64,000 nt of DNA. Origin: Albula goreensis. Taxonomy: Eukaryota > Chordata > Actinopteri > Albuliformes > Albulidae. The notes beneath the pieces are model-generated. The model saw nothing but the letters and a program-made list of their open reading frames with translations. It did no database searches and was not told where the DNA came from. The DNA lies in contig CM040753.1 in NCBI GenBank assembly GCA_022829145.1, positions 20,113,884-20,177,883 on the forward strand, read 5' to 3'. Position 1 is the first letter of the stretch. Every line of letters starts with the position of its first letter. This document shows, one piece after another, positions 21,046-33,084 of the stretch. Position numbers and translations under genes: made by a program.

Positions 21046-21980
21046 GTGCATGGCATATTTAATGAGCATGCATACTGGTGGCTTAGATACTGCGTCTCTC
21101 ACGGGGACGTAGTCCTCACAGTCTACTTACGCTCATCTCTTCATCATAGAGGATTGTGCGAATGCTGACAGCCACTGTCAAAGACGTTTTCTAGTTTTCA
21201 TCCATCTCATGTGCAAATTGTTTTCTCTTTTTTCCACAGCAGGCAAAAGTTCACCCAGATAAGAGACACATTCTTTGGGAATGCTCTGTCAAAATAACTT
21301 GCATCAATAGGTTCACAAATAAAAGTCTATGTAAACATGAAAAAAAAAATTAGTAGTATGCCGCAATCAATAGCTAATGTCACTATGGATGCATAGAGTT
21401 ATGCATCTACTTTCTAAAATGTGTTGACTTTTTCTCTGGGAATTTTTACCTTCTCATGGAACATCTTGAAATTCTGAGGTCATATTTTAGGGATACCATA
21501 TTCCTTTCTTCAGTTGCCAATCAGTGTTTGAAATCCTTAGCTAATTATTGGCTTAAATTAAGCTCTTGAGTGCTGGAACACACCACAACCCAGCCCACAC
21601 ATCAGTACCCCTGTAGTTATTGCAGCTGTGTACCAGTGTCACGCTGATATCTGCTACACTGTGCTGGAAGGAAGGGAGTATATTAAACCAACAAACGAGA
21701 AGACACCAGCAGAGCCAGGAAGTCCTTACTTTACATTCAACCCCACACACTGGGTTCCTGTACCCTGAAAACAATCCACACTGAACACAGATGCCCCTTG
21801 CCTGAGCTGAGCCATCTGTTTAGCAATGGTATCATACGGCTGTGTTTGTAGAATAATGATCTGAGAGAAGAGATAATTATCTGTTTCCGGTACACGCGCA
21901 CACTTTTCTGCTTCCACACACACCTGCATAGTTGCCTAAACAGATGTGCACATGCACACATGCTCCCGAATGCTTAAAAA

Positions 21981-22021
21981 CACACGCATGCACGCATGCA
22001 CACACGCATGCACACACACAA
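21981..22021. repeat. CACGCATG-type simple repeat
   Basis: Imperfect CA-rich repeat made of CACACGCATG units. Confidence 0.9.
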
Positions 22022-23269
22022 CAGTGTGTTTAATTAACAGTCTCTAAATTATTATAATTATGAATGTTATTCATTTTTGATTATTGTCCTGAGAGCCTTT
22101 TTATCACATATTGTTCTCTAATGTTAGGGCAAATCAGCAAAGATCTTACAAATTACACTAGGCTCATTTTTCTTTTTTCAACAACCCTTCCTTCCAGCAC
22201 TTTTACACTCCACTTCCTTCTCCACATCACTGACATTTGCCGGACAGATTCTTTCTCTATCCTGTTATGCTCTGTGGTTCGATGGTTTCTATTTTCCATA
22301 TGAATTTGAGATTACTGAAGTCCAAAATCCCTGAATTTAGAACAACTGACAGTGTGAAGTGAGGTGAAGGGTAATACTTATAGTTCTCATTATAGATTAT
22401 GCTGTCACTCAAGATGCAAAATCCCTCAGATTAAAGGACAATGATGCACCCATCTGCAGACTAGAGGGGATGTGTGTTTGAAAGGACTGCTCTCATTTGT
22501 CCTTTAACTGCACCGTTGACAGAAAAAGTGGGCTGTGAGAGTGGTGACGGGCTCCTGAGTGACCATACAAGTTAAGGCACCCATCGGAGGCATACCATGG
22601 ACCTCAACAATTTAAGCCTTTACTTCAACGTCATTTACATAAAATGCGTTTTCTTAAGACATCAGTTAACTATACTTAGGAGTTATATACTGTATAATGG
22701 ATTATTGCAGAAATAATTGATTTCAGCCCACCAAGAAAGGAGGCCTAAAATTTCATTATTGTATTAGTTCTTCCCAATGACAGTCTGACAACCATTTATT
22801 ACCAGCTTTAAAATCATCAGAGAGAGAGAGAAACTGCTTTTCCTTTCTATTCTGCTGTAAATGTGGTGTGTAGAAAATATTCACTGGTTATGAAGGACTC
22901 ACCTGGTGGAGAGTTCCTGGGTATGGCACAGACATTGCAAAATCCAAAGAACCAAAATATATTAATAATAACAAACTGCTACTAGCTACAGGAATGCAAA
23001 CATATAGTTAATGCATGTATTTGAGGACATACTGAGCCCAAGGAGAGACAGAAAAAAAACTATAGACAGGGAGAGCACACTGTATTAATATATATAGATC
23101 TAGCTATAGTACATAAATAAATCTATTGTGAATTTGACACTGAATGTTACAGATACATTCCCTTTTTTCCATCGAAGGTTTAATATTAGGGTTCTCAAAT
23201 AATGTCATCAGCTGACTGATAGACTGACAGATGGGAAGACTGTCAGCTTGTAAGAATTCTGCTGCTCAT

Positions 23270-23550
23270 TTTTTCCACCTCTCCTCCATCCCTGTGCTGC
23301 AAAAACGAGTCAAAAGAGAGTCGCAGTTGTAACTGCGCAAAATTGGATGACGCACTGACCCACTTCCTCTTACAAAAGTGCATGTTTATGGGGGTGGGGT
23401 ACAAACACCGATATGCATTACAGCTGGCACGCGCTCTCCTCAAAGAACCTGGCGCAATACGGGTGCGCAGATATGCTCTGGTGCATGCGGCTGCACTTTG
23501 AGGTGCCCTTTGATTAAGCACATTCGGCCTCGTCTCCCTCATCAGGTAAT
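23270..23550. promoter_or_regulatory. isolated CpG-rich patch between creb3l3 and rxfp3
   Basis: A short stretch with many CpGs and GC-rich words (GGCACGCG, GGCGCAATACGGGTGCGC) sits in AT-rich surroundings and ends in a donor-like CAG|GTAATG at 23545/23546. It may be a distal promoter or 5' exon of rxfp3, or an enhancer. No coding similarity was recognised. Confidence 0.3.
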
Positions 23551-24816
23551 GATAAGCAAATTTAATCAGCTTCTCTCCCAGGCAGCCAGGCTCTTGTCTC
23601 CATCTATAGTGTTCGCACTAATCTTGACTTGTCATTCCTATCATATTTTCTTATTTGCCAATAAATGAGTTTGTAAAAATGAACATTTTTGAAGAAAAAG
23701 GAAGTCAATTATTTCTTTGCAGTTTTATGGAAAGTAAATGCCATCCTTTACACTGTATACCCAGAGGGACAGAGGGATGTAGTGTAGAACAGATGCCTTG
23801 GGTTAAAGTAAGTAGACCTACAGAAATCCCCCCTAATGCTTTCACCATGCGCTAGGGCATGGCTGGTTAGGGCCACACAGCTTGGGAATATCAGTGTCCT
23901 GCATGCAAACATCTGAAAAACAATAAGTGGTCTGAGTCATCCATTTTCAAATACATGCACCCACTATTGTTTAAACAAACTAACAGTTTTTTTTCTCATA
24001 ATTAACTTCACACAGATACAGCAGGCATTTATAATGGGAACAAAGAAAACTAATTTTCCTACTGTTGGAACAAAGAAATTAATGGAAAATACAAAACTAT
24101 TTTTTTGTTAAATTTTCCAAATAATCTCATGTGTTAATATGTTTGCTCCCTAACTGGACACCTAACAAGAGCCCAGTAATTACTGTTTGAAAAAGCTGTT
24201 CTGCAAAAAAATAATGAATACAAGGACTTAGTAAGGTTATGTGTAAAAGTTAAATGATGGTCTCATGCAAAAATGACAGATAAAACACACTGGGACGACT
24301 GTACTCACTGTGTCATTTATGTATCAGGTTTATGTGTCTAATCACACATTTTTCAACTGAGAAAGATACATTTAAATGATTAACATCCAGTCAAAAGTAT
24401 ACTATTTATGTGACACTTCTCTTGTGTGATGAGGGTAATAACAATAATGATTTCAACCTGTTCTATAAAGTAGTCAGGAAACAGAAGGTTGGAAAGCACG
24501 TGGGGAATAACAGATTTTTAAAATAGATGTAAATTCCAATATTTGATCCATTACTCTTAGTTACGTTCACATCATAGAATCATCAGTGTGGTGTAATACA
24601 GAGCCATGAATACCATGCAAAATCAGTGGAGCAAAAACTGTGAGAACAGCTCACTTATTTTCGATTGCACAAACCCTTCTCTGCAATTTGATGAAGAGGC
24701 GTCGAGAAATGTTGATCCTGTTCGTTAAACAAGATTAACACCGTGACAATAACCTCCAAATATGACTTATATGATCTTGTTTTGAAGCAGAGCTGACCAT
24801 CCAGAGTATCTTGTAT

Positions 24817-24847
24817 AATAAATAAATAAATAATAAATAAATAAATA
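24817..24847. repeat. (AAAT)n simple repeat
   Basis: Seven to eight imperfect AAAT/AATA units just before the CpG-enriched region upstream of rxfp3. Confidence 0.95.
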
Positions 24848-24889
24848 TGGACTTTGTAGAAATTTAATTCACTAAACAGAGCTTCCTTC

Positions 24890-25740
24890 ACTGACCGTCG
24901 GTAAAACAAGCAACCTTGCGGTTGCGGGTAAGGCTACCTTTCATTCACTCCATACGATTAAATCAATTCGTTTGTGTTGAAGCCGAGGTGACGTTTCACT
25001 TCAGTTGACATATGGAAAGTAAAATGACGTTATCAAGAACGCATTTAAATTTAACGACACTTCCGGAATACTTTACGAATTGCATAAATCCATCCTCAAT
25101 ACAGTGACCATGGTCGAGATGTTCGTTTAAGTATTTTAAATAACCGTATAACAATAAAATGCAAACAAACAGCCAGTTAAACAATAAACAATTCATATTT
25201 CCACGATGTAATGACAGATCTGTTGGCTTGTTCTGTGGAAAAAATGGAATGATTGCCACTTTAAATTATTACAAAGTTTAAACCAGTATAAATGCTGTAT
25301 TATTAATAACCATTTTGTCTAAGCTTGTGAAGGAGCAATCAGAATGGCTCGTCAAAATGTTCAAGACCATATTTTATAAGGTTACTAGATTTTATTAATT
25401 GTTGTTTCGTGTGCAATATTAATGTAATCTGGCTCCTTGTTTGGGAAAAAAAATCATTTTACTGCGGTAATAAACGTATTACAACGGGTTTAATAAATAT
25501 AATCCTCATAAATTTGACATTAAAATGATACGGAGGGCAACGTATATCTTTCAGTTGTATAACTTCATACAGTTCACGCAAATTACAAACAGGAATACAG
25601 CCACGTTTGGAAATTAATCTTTATCTTACATTAATCACAAAATGAAACGTGAAACATTTCTCATTGGTCAGAGGACTAGCGAGATGCCTCTGAGTCTGAC
25701 TCCAGCGCGAGCACGAGGCAGGTATAAAAGAACGCGGGGT
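24890..25740. promoter_or_regulatory. CpG-enriched region upstream of rxfp3
   Basis: CpG dinucleotides become frequent from about 24,890 (for example GACCGTCGG, TTGCGGTTGCGGG) and stay so to the TATA box, against a CpG-poor background. TGACGT cores occur near 24,990 and 25,025. This is consistent with an unmethylated promoter domain; judged by eye. Confidence 0.45.
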
Positions 25741-25755
25741 GCGCTGTTTATTTCA
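25663..25755 (+). promoter_or_regulatory. core promoter of rxfp3 (inverted CCAAT, TATA box, initiator)
   Basis: An inverted CCAAT box (ATTGG at 25663-25667) lies about 60 bases upstream of TATAAAAG (25723-25730). A TTTCAGTG initiator-like sequence puts the start near 25755, 32 bases after the TATA box. The spacing is that of a classic NF-Y/TATA promoter. The implied leader to the ATG at 26005 is about 250 bases. A donor-like AAGGTATGT at about 25864-25872 leaves open a short 5' UTR intron. Confidence 0.7.
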
Positions 25756-25967
25756 GTGAGGTGAAAGCGAGACTGGAGAGAGGACAAACCAATGCACTCT
25801 GCCTGAAACTTTACGTTGGATGTGGATCTAAGAAATATCATCAAAGAGAAATAATTGGGACAAGGTATGTTTACATGAACTTTGTTGAACTATTATCATT
25901 TGAATGCTTTAAAACCCTAGAGTTTTATATTTCTGCAACTGAGCAATGCAATCCTTCTGACTTCACC

Positions 25968-25997
25968 ATGGCCGTGGAAGAGCGAGTGTGTGAATGA
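25968..25997 (+). other. upstream ORF in the rxfp3 leader
   Basis: ACCATGG is a near-optimal Kozak context. It opens a nine-codon frame (MAVEERVCE) that stops at 25995-25997, seven bases before the receptor ATG and in a different frame. If the leader is unspliced, ribosomes would meet this strong start first, so it should reduce or regulate receptor translation. The peptide itself need not matter. Confidence 0.55.
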
Positions 25998-26004
25998 GTG
26001 AACC

Positions 26005-27213
26005 ATGCAAAAAAACAACAGCATACAAGCACTAGGGCCAGGGCTGTGTGGGCTGGCACTGGAGGAAAGCATGGGGCTGCCTAACCGCTCTGGTGGTGCT
26101 CTCAGGAACCTCTCCCTACACTGCTGGCTGCACTTCTTGACGAGGGAATCCAGCTCAGAGCTGCATGCAGACAGCTCGAACATGGTTGTGCGCGTGACGA
26201 TCGCGCTGGTGTACTCTGTGGTGTGTGCTCTGGGGCTTGTGGGAAACCTGCTCGCGCTATACCTGCTGCGTTCCCGACACCGGCAGAAGCAGTCCTCCAT
26301 CAACTGCTTTGTCATGGGCTTGGCTCTCACCGACCTCCAGTTTGTGCTCACGCTGCCATTCTGGGCAGTGGATACGGCACTCGACTTCCGCTGGCCCTTC
26401 GGCAAAGTGATGTGCAAGATCATCAGCTCCGTCACCACCATGAACATGTACGCCAGTGTGTTCTTCCTGACAGCCATGAGCGTGGCCCGCTACTACGCCG
26501 TTGCCTCCTCCCTGAAGATGCACAGCCGCCAGGCAGCTGTGGCAGGGGCAAAGTGGGCTAGCCTGGGCATTTGGGTGGTGTCGCTGGTGGCCACCCTGCC
26601 CCATGCAGTCTACTCCACCAGTGCCCAGGTGTCAGATGAGGAGCTGTGCCTGGTGCGCTTCCCTGACTCAGGCAGCTGGGACCCCCAGCTCCTACTGGGT
26701 CTGTACCAGACGCAGAAGGTGTTGCTGGGGTTCGTCATCCCGCTAGTGGTGATCTCTGTTTGCTACCTGCTGCTGCTGCGTTTCATCCTCAGCCGCCGTA
26801 TCAGTGGGGCGGTGGCAGGCTCTGATGGTGAGCAGGGCCGCCATAAGCGACGATCCAAAGTCACCAAATCAGTCATCATCGTGGTACTGTCCTTCTTCCT
26901 GTGCTGGCTTCCCAACCAGGCTCTCACACTCTGGGGAGTGCTCATTAAGTTTGACCTGGTGCCCTTCAGCAAGGCCTTCTACAATGCGCAGGCGTATGCC
27001 TTCCCACTCACAGTCTGCCTGGCCCACACCAACAGCTGCCTCAACCCGGTACTGTACTGCTTGATCCGCCGAGAGTTCCGTGCAGGCCTCAAAGACCTGC
27101 TCCTACGTGCTACTCCTTCCTTCCAGAGTCTTGCTAAGCTGCTTCCCCGCAAGACAAAAGTGGCCGAGGCACCCCCTGTGTTGGTTCTAGTGCAGATGGA
27201 TGTTGGGGTCTGA
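26005..27213 (+). CDS. rxfp3: relaxin-3 receptor (RXFP3-like), class A GPCR, intronless
   Basis: Complete 402-residue receptor. Segments: extracellular N-terminus with sequons N4, N27 and N35; TM1 with GN at 80-81; TM2 with D110; the WxxDxxxD ligand-binding motif at 120-127; C137 pairing with C215 of extracellular loop 2 inside EELCLVRFPD; TM3 ending in A161-R162-Y163 in place of DRY (human RXFP3 has TRY); W190 in TM4; P246 in TM5; a basic third intracellular loop; CWLP 300-303 in TM6; NPVLY 347-351 in TM7; and an amphipathic helix RREFRAGLKDLL. Family knowledge: RXFP3 is a Gi-coupled receptor for relaxin-3 and, in fish, related insl5-type peptides. It is mostly neural, with roles in stress, arousal and feeding, and is single-exon in mammals as here. 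Coding GC is far above the flanks. Teleosts carry several rxfp3 paralogues and I cannot assign the subtype. The ATG at 26005 has A at -3; an in-frame ATG at 26071 is a possible alternative start. Confidence 0.96.
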   Translation: MQKNNSIQALGPGLCGLALEESMGLPNRSGGALRNLSLHCWLHFLTRESSSELHADSSNMVVRVTIALVYSVVCALGLVGNLLALYLLRSRHRQKQSSINCFVMGLALTDLQFVLTLPFWAVDTALDFRWPFGKVMCKIISSVTTMNMYASVFFLTAMSVARYYAVASSLKMHSRQAAVAGAKWASLGIWVVSLVATLPHAVYSTSAQVSDEELCLVRFPDSGSWDPQLLLGLYQTQKVLLGFVIPLVVISVCYLLLLRFILSRRISGAVAGSDGEQGRHKRRSKVTKSVIIVVLSFFLCWLPNQALTLWGVLIKFDLVPFSKAFYNAQAYAFPLTVCLAHTNSCLNPVLYCLIRREFRAGLKDLLLRATPSFQSLAKLLPRKTKVAEAPPVLVLVQMDVGV

Positions 27214-27899
27214 CTGGCTGGTTATTTTTGTGTTTGACAGACAGCACAGGGTGCTCTTCCTGATTTTAATTTCTCAGAACATTATGTTTTGATTGATAGA
27301 ACTGTACAGTCAGAGACATTTCCCATTGGGACCTGCCCCACTTTCTCTCCCTTCTCTCTTCATAAATTGTGCTTTGGCTTCTCTTTCACTAATCTTACCT
27401 CCATTTTTTGTTATGCATTTCAAACTAATTAATATTTAACAGATATAATGAAGTGCAGTCTGTTATTGCAGTCTTCTGCTATATATAGCCTTTTCTTTGG
27501 CAGAAAGATGGTAAACAAGTTAATGGCTCACTTCAAAATCACCATCTAAGAGACTTAATTTACTCAATTGATGCAGACTTTTCTTCTTAGCTTTAAGGAG
27601 GAGTACTGGGACTAAAATCAGGGCAGAACCTCCTCTAAATCTCCCACCCCATTCACAAGCTATTAAGGCAGTAGTCATATATTTTATGTCTGCAATGTCG
27701 TTTAATGGGAGCAAATAACGTATTATGTATGAGATCATTCAAGCACAGCCTGTTCTTCGAAAGCTCTTGGATTACTTTGGCTCGTGAGCTTTGGTTGTTA
27801 CACAGCGACAACACTGCTGATAATTCAATGTATTCATTTCGTTTCTCAGGATAATATTTTAAAAGATCATTCGTATGCGCAAAATAGGCAGTTTAAGTG

Positions 27900-28430
27900 T
27901 CAAATAAATAACGATCGTTTTTCATTGCGAACTAAATATTGCGTCATTGACCTTATCTGCGATGTATGCCTGTAGTTAACAGAACTTGCCGAATGTGATG
28001 TGCGCAATTACGCACGCGATGACACAAGGAGGGTATCTCCATCGAACGTAAGTCCATCTGATTCTGTTATTAGACTCCTTGTGCATAGTGTGAGGGAATG
28101 TACCGGGTCGCAGCACCAGGACTGCACGGATTCTACGGGAGCCATGATTTTCCAACTTTTATGTATTCAAAGCTATTTATATTGATCGTCAATGTATGTG
28201 TGCGCAGTCCAGTAACGTGTATGCGATGGTTCATTTACAGTGTTGTTTTTCTTGGCGTCGTGTGTTTATTTGTAGTTGCATCCATGCATCACAGCGGAAA
28301 CGGACGCAGGGAAATTACAGGCTAACTCACTGTCTCTTATCGTTTAATGAAAAACACGTGTTACTGTGTGCAATACACAAATGTAAGGAGGTCTAAATGT
28401 AAGGACTGTTTCCGACAATACATCGAGGAA
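27900..28430. promoter_or_regulatory. CpG-rich patch downstream of rxfp3
   Basis: About 25-30 CpGs in roughly 500 bases, densest at 28,000-28,060 where a near-palindromic GCGCAATTACGCACGCG lies. A good donor-like AACGTAAGT is at about 28,046. It could be an independent promoter, a non-coding transcript start, or the far end of the rxfp3 CpG domain. No convincing ORF lies here. Confidence 0.4.
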
Positions 28431-31248
28431 TACTTGAAAGTATCTAAAATGTTATTACATCTCTATCTGGCTAGTGTCCTGGGAACAGGATAGAGACACA
28501 TTATTGATTTTTGCCTTTTTTCTTAACTATATGTTAACCATGGATCTTTAGGGCAAAATAAATAATTACCCATGTTGTTTGATTTGACCACTGTTAAGTT
28601 TTTCAAATAAACCAAATTGCTGACAGAAAACATGAAAATGATGAACACCATGAATATGAATCTGATAACATCTAAAACTGGGTCACTTGTGTGTGGAAGC
28701 AAAATCCAAGCAACTAATTCTGGAATATATGCCTATAAAATAAATCAGATCATGCTCAAGGCTTAACACATACAGTGTCAAGAAACAGCTTGTTCATGTT
28801 TTGTTTATATCCCTAATTTGCTTAATGAAAAAATGATCAATATGCAGTGAGTCAAAGAGGGGAATGTAGACTTGGATCTGCTGTGCAATCAGGGGCTGAA
28901 CTATTCTGAGTGACACTGGGGAAGCTGATCTTTTTCATCATGCATTAACTTTCAAATTCTTGCAGTAGCATTCAAGGTCACTGCTGTAAAAAGAGCGCAG
29001 TGGTTGCACTGAGGGTTAACGTGGATGGGGTTGGGTTTAAAATGAATATCTCCCTTCTCCCTCTCTTTTACTCTTACTCTTTTACTCACACATGAACACA
29101 TACACACACATACACATGTAAAAACAAAAGAGCTCTCCCATTTCTGCTTAAAGAATGGGGACTTTCTGCTTGGCTTCTCTTCCAGTTGTGCATACGGTAT
29201 GTTTTGATTCAGTGATGCTTCAGTGGAAAGTATTCAAAGTAATGATGAAAACAGTAGCAGTATACTATGAAATTCATATATGCACTGAGGGAAGTCACGG
29301 TACATGGTGCATTAAACATTCACTGCAAAGACAAGAAATGTTTGATGAAAAAGTCTGTACGCCAGCCTCATCTATCATTGCTGTTTGTTAATAGCTGACA
29401 TTGTGTGCATCTTGCATCTTCAGTAATGTGTTCGAAAGCATTACATAAGCATGATATCACTAGTATCAGTCATCATGCTTAGAATATATATAGAGCCTGT
29501 TGGTGGTTGGCAAATTTTCTTGGCAGTCAAATACACAACGAGCAAATTATATGGCTGTTATGCTTTCCCATTGTGGTTATTTATGGTTATATTATATATG
29601 TATTATTAACATGCAGTAAATGTGAAATATTTCCATGAGAAGTAACTCTTTTGCTGCTGACTTGTACTGCAAATGCTTTCATCAATACCTTTTCAAATAA
29701 AAATGGAATTTGAATTTATCTCATAATCATTTATCTTTATGTTATTGGCTTAAGACATCACATGGAACTTGAGAAAGATCAAATAAAGGATTAAATAGAA
29801 TTCTTTCCCTCATCACTGCAACTTCTTTCATTATTTATGCAGAGTGCAGTCACACACATACACCCCTCAACGTGTGTGATGTCACTCCAAAGTTCTGCAG
29901 TGAGGCATAAAAAACACGAGTATGAGTGACACTGACTGAATAATTAGGCAGGCAGACTGCGGTAACCTGACTGGCCAGAGGAGGTCACTGGTGTGCACTG
30001 AGTCACAGATATGCAGCTGACTACTTCTTGGGCCCTGAACCAGTGTATTATTTATTCCCTGTCCTGAAGGGTAGCTGGCCTGTCCTGACCAAGTCCAGAT
30101 CAGAAACCAGACTGTAGAGACCACACACCCAACAGAACATGCCTTAACAGGATGAGTCACCATTATTTCTCCCTTTTGAATACTTCAGAGTAACACTGCA
30201 ATTTAGAATAATAACAATGTAATTTACATACAAGCTTGATTTAGTGCCTAAGTGTGTAATTATCATTGAACACTAATTACTATTATTAGTACTAGGTATC
30301 TCATGTATATACTAAATGAATGGCTATCCCCAGTGCCCAAAATGTGGGTTCAGTGATTATTTAGTTTGTCTTGGCACTTCTTTGGAGTACTAGGCAAAAG
30401 GAGAGATAAACTGTTAAACAGACATTCCAGATATATTAATTATATGAAGCCAGTAAGCTCTTAAAGGATAATGACCAGTGTACACCCTGCACCATTTTCA
30501 TAAATGTGTCTCATCACTGTGAAAACATGAAGGATTAATCACTGTTCGTTTTAACAAGGGAGTGTACTCAACATCTGGGCTCAGTAAGAACTCCACCTCT
30601 AAGATTTAGTGATGTGTCAAGGAGCTTCAAAAAGTAACAAAACAGTTACACTAATTCAGGACAGATATTTTGTATCAAGAGGCCCCTTCTTCAGTCCTCT
30701 GGTTCATATCTCTGTGAAATTCACTCATTTAATCAGTTGCCTGTAGATCTATAATTCAAACATAAAAACAGATGGCTATGGCTTTGGATGTTAGATAGTC
30801 TTCACAAAATGTTAATCTTTGGTATTTCAATGGTCCTATGGTTATATTAGATCTATTTGAGAAATTTTATATAAGCCCACAAATAAATCCATATATCTTT
30901 CCTTATGAGCTTTGAAAAAAAAGCTTATCCTCAAGGTTTCAATATAGGTACTATAATATCACAAATAAATAGATAATACAGTACAGTTTTTTTTTTAAAT
31001 AATTAATTGTAAGATAGCCAGCCATGGTCAATATTATTTTACAGTAAAAGGTGAAACATGGATCCACCAATCCACTAGACAAGAGACTATCAGAGACAAT
31101 GCATACAATGGGGATTTTGTAGCTTTGGCCAATGTTAAATATTTCATATTCCAGAAAATACTGAGAACATACTAAAAGCACAAACCATGCGTTACATGAC
31201 CATGTATGATTAGACAGTCCATCTGTAGTCAAAACACATTTTCTGCAG

Positions 31249-31390
31249 CCTCAAGGTGGCTCAAGCTATAAAGACATGGACCTTGTGATGGTGTGTTTGA
31301 GTCCAAGTTGCTCCATTGCCGCTATGGTTGGAGGTCCCCTTTGGCAAGACAATAAGTGGCCCAGCATCATTGGGGAATCAGGGAAAAACA
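31249..31390 (+). mobile_element. tRNA-derived SINE-like fragment
   Basis: AGGTGGCTCAAGCTATAA resembles an RNA polymerase III A box, and GTTTGAGTCC about 40 bases later resembles a B box, followed by a non-tRNA body. The spacing and order fit the head of a fish tRNA-derived SINE. The stretch continues as an open frame to 31674, which I do not regard as a gene. The 3' end is not defined. Confidence 0.5.
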
Positions 31391-31913
31391 CCAACTTTTT
31401 TCAGATGAATAGGCCTATGTTCTACAAAGGGATAACAACACAAGCTGTACGCCATGTGGTTTCAGAATTTCCTGCTGCTGTTCTAGATTCTGACTCTGCC
31501 TTTTCATCAGGGAAAAGTATCTCTGAACTGCTCACTCCTCTGTGTCTGACTTTAAAGGGTTGCCTGGGATCAGACATGAGCCTGGACACCTATGATTATG
31601 TAATTTGGAAAACTGTCACCTCCCTGGAAAATAAATGTATTTTTGAATGGAGGAGATTATATCACAAGAGTTGATACTTCTGCACAAAACTGATTGCTCA
31701 TAAAATGAGATTATATTATATGTTTAATTCTGGCCAATGGTACAATGGTTTGTTTTTGCATATCCATAATTATACAAGCATATACATACATGCACATACA
31801 TATTAACATTATTTACATGTAACTTATATTACATAACTTATTTACATATAATCAAGCCGAAATACCATCAAGAATTATGTAGACATTTGTCAAAATTGTG
31901 TTTTGTTTTATGT

Positions 31914-31926
31914 CCACAAGAGGGCA
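31914..31926 (+). promoter_or_regulatory. CTCF-like motif, forward
   Basis: CCACAAGAGGGCA differs from CCASYAGRKGGCR at one position. Weak to moderate candidate. Confidence 0.3.
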
Positions 31927-33084
31927 AATTCTGAAAAAAAAACATGGTAAGGCAATAATGGTTGGCAATTAATATGAGTAATTTCAAAAAATTATAACTT
32001 GTCATTAAATCTGTTAGTATTGTAACACACCTACTTTATTTTCAGTAATCAGTAGCCAAATGAAATATCAGTAGCTGTTATCAGGCTAAATAGTCAAATA
32101 CTGTAACTTGTCAATGAAAAAATGAAAGTATAGTGAAAACCATTAAAAGTCCATTCTACGGTGAATATTGGGGAAGGAAAAAAGTTATGCGGTTTTATTT
32201 GCTTTGTTTAAAGATCCATATGATATCTAAGGTCCATTTTGCAAATTCTTCAAACCACAGTGTCTTGTTTTGAATCTTCTCATGTACTGTGCTGAAACCA
32301 TGCTTTCCAAAATGTGATTTCTCAGATATTCGAGAGAGATGAGCTCATTGATTTGACTTTGCAGAAGTCAGGCTCTAATAGCACTGACAGCATCTGCATA
32401 CCCCCTCATTCCCTTCTCACTGTGTTGGATAAATTACAGAAGCTACAGAACCATACAGTACAGTACTGAGGGAGTACATGGACCCCATTATGGGTGGTGT
32501 TACAGTAAGATACTAATCAGTGACTTTTCTGAGTGCATTAAAATGTTCTTTGCACAATGAATGATTAAACTGATTAAATTAGTGAGTCACTGGTTTAGTT
32601 TGTACAGTAGCTCCATCCATTTTTAGATATGTTGAGCCTCAACACTCCTCAGCACCATTCCTTTCCAAGCCATTTTGCAGCCATTAGCTTGCTACTGCTT
32701 CTCAATATCTAACAACTGAGACATTATAGGGGTCATGTGGCAAATGGAGATGGAAGCCTGTTTCCATGATTTGTGCCACTTCATTGGGGGGCTCAGAAAC
32801 ACCATATAGGTGAACTAATTCACAAAGGCTTGCTGCACAGAATCAAGTGCTTGTTTGGGGTGTGAAATTTACAGTGTCAACTGTAAAACCAGAGTAAGGA
32901 ATAAGATGATGAGTTATATTTAAATCTGTGTGATTCTATCAAACCTGTCCTCACTCATGAAATTAAATACTAGTTATGATGTAAACAATTTTGCAGAATT
33001 CTATTCACAAAAATGCTACCTCAGATGACACAGGATTTTTACATTTTTACAGAGTTGGCAAGTAGATAGATTTGTGCAAATAAA

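Larger units (their letters stand above)
20551..23269. other. creb3l3-rxfp3 intergenic DNA, no gene recognised
   Basis: Short simple repeats and AT-rich sequence. No ORF with domain-like content. Confidence 0.65.
28431..33084. other. gene-poor DNA after rxfp3
   Basis: No ORF with recognisable content; contains the SINE-like fragment near 31,250 and a CTCF-like motif at 31,914. Confidence 0.6.

Noticed and set aside
22540-22615. Possible tRNA-derived SINE head
   Set aside because: A GTTAAGGCACCCATC phrase is suggestive, but no B box could be placed.
25761-25997. 78-codon frame ahead of rxfp3
   Set aside because: It begins at GTG, not ATG. Only its last nine codons, from the ATG at 25968, form a believable uORF.
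25917-26604. Minus-strand frames of 115-186 codons opposite rxfp3
   Set aside because: Shadows of the GC-rich receptor coding sequence; no domain resemblance.
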